A DNA stretch of 64,000 nucleotides from Demequina capsici (GTDB lineage Bacteria; Actinomycetota; Actinomycetes; Actinomycetales; Demequinaceae), in assembly GCF_032102965.1 (NCBI RefSeq), contig NZ_CP134880.1:186001-250000 (forward strand). The letters are read 5' to 3'. Position numbers and translations under genes: made by a program. Under the pieces are notes generated by a model, which did no database searches, was not told the origin of the DNA, and saw only the letters and a list, made by a program, of their open reading frames with translations. This document shows positions 60,266 through 64,000 of this stretch, one piece after another (within the stretch, counting starts at the first letter, position 1; each line of letters opens with the position of its first letter).

Positions 60266-61740
60266 CCTTGCTTCGTCGCGCGCGGCTCCTTCGCGGCGGT
60301 GTCGATGCGTGCACGTCCGCCGAGTCGGGGCGTGCGGCTCGGGTCGATCCGCCTTGGTGGGATCAGCCACACCCTGGTGCCGCGTGCCTCGATGCTCCAC
60401 CCGTCCCTGTGCACGTCGTGATGGCAGCGCACGCAGAGCAGCACGCCGTTGGAGAGGTCTGTGCGACCGGAGTCTCGCTCCCACCATCGGACGTGGTGGG
60501 CTTCGCACCAGTCGGGCGGCGCGTGGCACTTCGCACAACCTCCGTCGCGTTCGACGAGCGCGAGCCGTTGGGCCTGGGTGAACAGCCGTCGCCGGCGGCC
60601 CCAGTCGAGGATCTCGCCCTCGCCGCCGAGCACTGCGGGGATGACCTCAGCGTCGGCCGCGAGCCGGCGTGCGGTGGCCACGCTGACGGGTGTCGGCATG
60701 CCGTCGATGGCGGCCGTCCCTTCGCCGTTCGAAAGATCGTCGAGCGTGAGGCGCACGACCACAGTGGTCTTCACTCCTGCGTGGGTCGACTCGCAACCCT
60801 GCGCATGCCGTGCCAGCCAGGTGAGTGCGTCGGCACGGAGCTGACCGGCTGAGGGCGCGATCGCGACGCCTTGCCCACGGCTCCGCCGCTCGTCTCGAGC
60901 CATCTGAAAGGCGTTGCGGACGAACGCATCGATCATCGCGCGTACTGGCGCGGCGGCACCCGGGTCGAGGCGTGCGGTGAGCAGCATCGACCCGTCCGCT
61001 TCGTGCTTCATCGACAGGAATCGCTCGTGGTGCGCGCGTTCCTCGCGGCGCTCGAGCTCGCGCGGGTCCATGCGCGCTTCAGCGAAGGCGACCATGCGCC
61101 GCACCTGCGGAAGCGGGAGCCCGACAGCCTTGGTCACCATGTCGCGCTCGGCCTGCGCGAGGTCCTCGGGATCGACCGCGCGGACGACACGGTCCAAGGC
61201 CCCTGCCAGAAGCGCACCTGCGTCGACCGAGAGGTGCCCGCGCGAGAGCGCCTCTGCCAGGAAAGGGAGGATCGGCGCTGCGTCGTGGTTCGCGCGGTCG
61301 CCGTCGTGTTGCCGGCTCGCGGCACCAGGATCGTCGGCCCGGTCACCGGCCCGGTCACCCGCCCGGTCATCTGCCGCGTCGCTGGCCCCGACCTCGGTCC
61401 CGGCCAAGGCTCGTCTCTGGGCACGTGCGGCGTCGGCCACGACCTTGCCCACGCGCGCGAGTCGTCCTGCCTCCGCCGTCGTTCCACCGGAGACCGACGC
61501 GACGAGAGCGTCGGGCGAGCGGAATCCCTCCCGCCGCGCCAGCTCGACCGCGCCGTGGGTCGGCTTCGAGCGGCGGGTCACCTCTGCTGCGAGGCGGGCC
61601 GCGACCACGTCCCATTCGCGGCGCACGGCGAAGACCTCGCGTTGAAGCGCCAGGAGGTCGGCTCGAGGCAGTGACTGCGCCTCATCGGCGAGCGCGCGAA
61701 CGGCCGCGATCGCGGCGCGGACGTCGGTCAATTCGCTCAT
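60106..61740 (-). CDS. DUF222 (13E12-type) HNH endonuclease domain protein
   Basis: From ATG 61740 (MSELTDVRAAIAAV) the product has 544 residues. Residues about 10-300 are the helical DUF222 region (LARREGFRSPDALVASVSGGT, EARMDPRELERREERAHHERFL). A C-terminal HNH motif follows: CAKCHAPPDWCEAHHVRWWERD, then LSNGVLLCVRCHHDVHRDGW with paired zinc cysteines. Such genes are scattered in many copies in actinobacteria, and their role is debated. A Asp/Arg/Gly repeat (AGDRAGDRADD) lies near residue 135. The last about 55 residues are low-complexity and overlap the purL-linked SCP gene on the other strand. Confidence 0.88.
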   Translation of the reverse strand: MSELTDVRAAIAAVRALADEAQSLPRADLLALQREVFAVRREWDVVAARLAAEVTRRSKPTHGAVELARREGFRSPDALVASVSGGTTAEAGRLARVGKVVADAARAQRRALAGTEVGASDAADDRAGDRAGDRADDPGAASRQHDGDRANHDAAPILPFLAEALSRGHLSVDAGALLAGALDRVVRAVDPEDLAQAERDMVTKAVGLPLPQVRRMVAFAEARMDPRELERREERAHHERFLSMKHEADGSMLLTARLDPGAAAPVRAMIDAFVRNAFQMARDERRSRGQGVAIAPSAGQLRADALTWLARHAQGCESTHAGVKTTVVVRLTLDDLSNGEGTAAIDGMPTPVSVATARRLAADAEVIPAVLGGEGEILDWGRRRRLFTQAQRLALVERDGGCAKCHAPPDWCEAHHVRWWERDSGRTDLSNGVLLCVRCHHDVHRDGWSIEARGTRVWLIPPRRIDPSRTPRLGGRARIDTAAKEPRATKQGHTNGSSAVRSVRSPEACNRPSASASDHTSAPVASDNHVAASVSITAGGVPRV

Positions 61741-61983
61741 GGGTACATTCGACCATCGAGGTCTGACAATTCGGACAAAACGGCGGCGCGCCTTGGAGGT
61801 GAGGTTCATGGCACCGCGTGGGCCGAGTGCGCGCCCGGGTGCACCGCCCAGTTCCAGCCACGATCCCCCCGCGTCGGTCCACCCGCAGTGATGCTGTGCA
61901 CGGCGTCGGCGTCGGCGCCCGCGTCAGGCCCATGTGCCACGATGGTGGCGCGCGGTCGGGGGCGGCTGCTGGAAGGGGAACCG

Positions 61984-63057
61984 ATGAGGCGTGTCGCCAT
62001 GCTGGCTGCCGCCGTCGCTGCAGCAGCCACGGTCAGCGCCTGCGCGGGCGTCGCGGCAGAACCGTCGCCCGGCTCGAGCATTCCCGCAGCGACGACGTCG
62101 GCGGTGGTGGCGTCCGGGGGTGCGGATTCGGCGTCGCCCCAGGTCTCGGTGCGTGCCGACGCGGGCGCGAACGTCGGCACCGGCACCGGCACCGGCACCG
62201 GCACGGCGGCCCAGCCGACCTCCTTCTACGACGCCGCGAACCAGGCCGACGTCGCGTACCAGCAGGCGAAGGACCAGGGCCGGGAGGCCGATGCCGCGTT
62301 GCTGGAGCGCATCGCGTCCCAGCCGGCGGCCACGTGGCTGGGCGAGTGGAGCGGCGACGTCGCAGGCACGGTGCGCACGATCACGCACGACGCCGCGGCC
62401 GCCGATCAGATCGCGCTGCTCGTCGTCTACGACATCCCTGGCCGCGACTGCGGCCTCTACAGCGCGGGAGGTGCCGCGCAGGGTGAATACCTGGCCTGGG
62501 TGGGCCAGGTGGCCTCCGGGATCGCGGACGACGCGACCGTCTGGGTCATCCTGGAGCCCGACGCGCTCGCGCAGATGGGCGACTGCGACGGTCAGGGTGA
62601 CCGTGCTGCGCTCCTGGCGGGAGCGGCGCGAACCCTGGATGACGCCGGAGCAGAGGTCTTCCTCGACGCCGGCCATGCGGGCTGGAACAGCGCGGCGGAC
62701 ACGGCTGCTCGGATCGAGCAGGTCGGCACGCAGCATCTGGCGGGCTTCGCGACGAACACGTCGAACTATGACGACACGTCCGCCGAGCAGGCGTGGGCCG
62801 ACCAGGTCGCCTCGGCTGTGGGACTGCCCTACGTGGTCGACACGTCGCGGAACGGCAACGGCTCCACCGGCGAGTGGTGCAATCCGAGGGGTCGTGCATT
62901 GGGCCAGAACCCCGGGCTGACGGGACGGGCGACCGGGATGATCGCGACCGTGTGGGCCAAGGTCCCGGGCGAGTCCGACGGCACGTGCAACGGTGGCCCC
63001 GCAGCGGGCCAGTGGTGGGATGAGATGGCCCTGGAGCTGGCGCGCGATGCCTCGTGA
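61984..63057 (+). CDS. Glycoside hydrolase family 6 lipoprotein (cellulase type)
   Basis: ATG 61984 follows AAGGGG and gives 357 residues. A signal peptide ends in the lipobox VSAC (Cys20), so the enzyme is anchored at the surface. A Ser/Ala-rich linker with GTGTGTGTGT (65-74) leads to a GH6 catalytic domain: VVYDIPGRDCGLYSAGG with conserved Asp155, VILEPDALAQ with the acid Asp193, VFLDAGHAGWNS, and WAKVPGESDGTC near the C-terminus. GH6 enzymes invert beta-1,4-glucan bonds as endoglucanases or cellobiohydrolases. No carbohydrate-binding module is present, and two Cys pairs probably form disulfides. Confidence 0.92.
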   Translation: MRRVAMLAAAVAAAATVSACAGVAAEPSPGSSIPAATTSAVVASGGADSASPQVSVRADAGANVGTGTGTGTGTAAQPTSFYDAANQADVAYQQAKDQGREADAALLERIASQPAATWLGEWSGDVAGTVRTITHDAAAADQIALLVVYDIPGRDCGLYSAGGAAQGEYLAWVGQVASGIADDATVWVILEPDALAQMGDCDGQGDRAALLAGAARTLDDAGAEVFLDAGHAGWNSAADTAARIEQVGTQHLAGFATNTSNYDDTSAEQAWADQVASAVGLPYVVDTSRNGNGSTGEWCNPRGRALGQNPGLTGRATGMIATVWAKVPGESDGTCNGGPAAGQWWDEMALELARDAS

Positions 63058-63135
63058 CCGTGTGGTTCGTCCGTGTGGTTCGTCCGCGTGGGACGCGCCC
63101 GCGCCGCCCTGTCCGTCACCGCGCAGACCCGACCG

Positions 63136-63504
63136 TTACAGCGCCGACCCGATCGCCATCCCAAGCGCTGCGGCCGCCACTCCCGCAACGACCATGCCCA
63201 GGCACTGTGCGGCGGCCAGCCCCCATTCGCCCGCGCGCATGAGCCGCACGGTCTCCACGAGTGCGGTGCTGAACGTGGAGTACCCGCCGGCGAAGCCGGT
63301 GCCGAGCACGGCGAGCACCGCATCGGGTGCCGAATGGGAGGAGACCACTCCCGCGAGCACGCCGAGGAACAGGCAGGCCGTGACGTTGACGACGAACGTG
63401 CCCCAGGGGAAGCGGCTGCGGTTCACGTGGCCGACGCCGGTGTCGGCCCAGTAGCGAGCCGCGCCTCCGAGGCCTCCGGCGATCGCGGTGAGCAGCAGCG
63501 TCAT
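63136..63504 (-). CDS. crcB: Fluoride channel CrcB/FluC, second copy
   Basis: ATG 63504 overlaps the TGA of the upstream crcB gene; the product is 122 residues with four transmembrane helices. The motifs GGLGGAARYW (N-terminus), WGTFVVNVTACLFLGVLAG and TGFAGGYSTFSTALVE are those of Fluc fluoride channels. Paired genes like these often encode heterodimeric channels. A 13-bp tandem direct repeat (GTGTGGTTCGTCC) lies between this stop and the GH6 gene. Confidence 0.94.
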   Translation of the reverse strand: MTLLLTAIAGGLGGAARYWADTGVGHVNRSRFPWGTFVVNVTACLFLGVLAGVVSSHSAPDAVLAVLGTGFAGGYSTFSTALVETVRLMRAGEWGLAAAQCLGMVVAGVAAAALGMAIGSAL

Positions 63505-63929
63505 GACGCCACCGCCTGGCGCGACGCGGGCCGGGGCAAGCGCCCGCCGACCCAGAGTCCCGCTCCGGCGCAGACGATGCCGACGAGCAGGCTGCCGAGC
63601 GCGTAGCCGAGTCCGACCGCCGCGTGCCCGCCTTCGAGCAGCCGCGTCGTCTCCAAGGCGAACGAGGAGTAGGTGGTGAAGCCGCCCATCACCCCTGTGC
63701 CGATCCCCATGCGCGCAAGGCGCCAGCTGCCGGTGTCCCCGATGCGGGCGATCCATTCGACGAGGACTCCGAGCAGGAACGCTCCGACCGCGTTGGCGAT
63801 GAGGGTGGCCCACGGCACTCCGCTTGAAGCGGTGGGCAGGGCGTGGCCCAGGGTGGCGCGACCGGTGGTTCCCACGGCGGCGCCGACGATCACTGCCGCG
63901 GTGACGACCGCGGGGTGGTTGGCCCTCAC
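63501..63929 (-). CDS. crcB: Fluoride channel CrcB/FluC, first copy
   Basis: The 142-residue protein has four helices, with GAAVGTTGRATLGHALP, WATLIANAVGAFLLGVLVEW and TGVMGGFTTYSSFALETTRLLE, the Fluc motifs. GTG 63929 overlaps the TGA of a gene that enters the window from the right (GTGA). Together with the next crcB gene it probably forms a two-subunit fluoride exporter. Confidence 0.94.
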   Translation of the reverse strand: MRANHPAVVTAAVIVGAAVGTTGRATLGHALPTASSGVPWATLIANAVGAFLLGVLVEWIARIGDTGSWRLARMGIGTGVMGGFTTYSSFALETTRLLEGGHAAVGLGYALGSLLVGIVCAGAGLWVGGRLPRPASRQAVAS

Positions 63930-64000
63930 CGGACCACCGGGTCCTTCCAGTCGACGACGCTGAGCGGGACGGTGACGACGGGGCGGTGCTGGTGCTGGGA
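63926..64000 (-). CDS. C-terminal end of an unknown protein upstream of crcB (partial)
   Basis: The minus strand from 64000 stays open for 24 codons and ends in HRPVVTVPLSVVDWKDPVVR before TGA at 63928-63926, which overlaps the crcB GTG start by 4 nt. The coupled spacing makes a real gene likely. The visible tail is too short to name a family. Confidence 0.55.
   Translation of the reverse strand, partial: SQHQHRPVVTVPLSVVDWKDPVVR

Overview
The window is chromosomal DNA from a very GC-rich Gram-positive bacterium, most likely an actinobacterium of the order Micrococcales (the plant-polymer-degrading Cellulomonas/Demequina side is a guess). The grounds are strong G/C bias at third codon positions, frequent GTG starts, GTGA/ATGA/TGATG coupled gene junctions, many TANNNT -10 boxes placed 6-8 nt before the start codon (leaderless mRNAs), the three-protein PurS/PurQ/PurL enzyme, a DUF222-HNH protein, a DUF6541 membrane protein and a septum-formation-domain lipoprotein. 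No rRNA, tRNA, phage, transposase or CRISPR was seen.

Layout. 0-2 kb: a truncated TRIC/UPF0126 channel, a lipoprotein and purS-purQ. 2-11 kb: metabolic and stress genes, including three unusual domain fusions (monooxygenase-ASCH, GNAT-P-loop kinase, TIM barrel-phosphotransferase), a LuxR regulator divergent from a flavin oxidase, a luciferase-like oxidoreductase and an Asp/Glu racemase. 11.4-14.9 kb: a copper module (MerR regulator, two HMA chaperones, CopA) with two recognisable MerR-type operators. 14.8-18.5 kb: a three-gene PrsW operon and a MetZ-type sulfhydrylase. 18.5-24.9 kb: a ROK repressor, a lone sugar ABC ATPase and a XylGHF-like importer. 25-26.6 kb: an OmpR/HK two-component system. 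26.7-34.5 kb: surface polysaccharide genes (four glycosyltransferases, a flippase, a DUF6541 protein). 34.6-41.3 kb: an alpha-xyloside operon (binding lipoprotein, two permeases, GH31 alpha-xylosidase) with its LacI regulator and two matching palindromic operators. 41.4-43.1 kb: a repeat array, acetylxylan esterase and rhodanese. 43.2-52.7 kb: a MacB/FtsX-type exporter (one ATPase, three permeases), a repeat-rich gap, and a NarL-type two-component system with a phosphoribosyltransferase gene between kinase and regulator. 52.8-57.4 kb: two small unknown genes and an anchored GH2 glycosidase. 57.5-64 kb: purL, an SCP-like gene, DUF222-HNH, a GH6 lipoprotein and a CrcB pair.

How it fits together. 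Several loci point to use of plant cell-wall polymers: GH6 and GH2 enzymes at the cell surface, acetylxylan esterase, a binding-protein importer coupled to a cytoplasmic alpha-xylosidase (probably xyloglucan oligosaccharides), and a XylFGH-like monosaccharide importer under a ROK repressor. Most other genes are ordinary housekeeping. The most unusual structures are two intergenic repeat regions (41.48-41.67 kb and 50.23-50.64 kb) that share an exact 20-bp motif in opposite orientation, the odd domain fusions, the non-canonical active site of the GH2 enzyme, and the roughly 55 kb that separate purSQ from purL.
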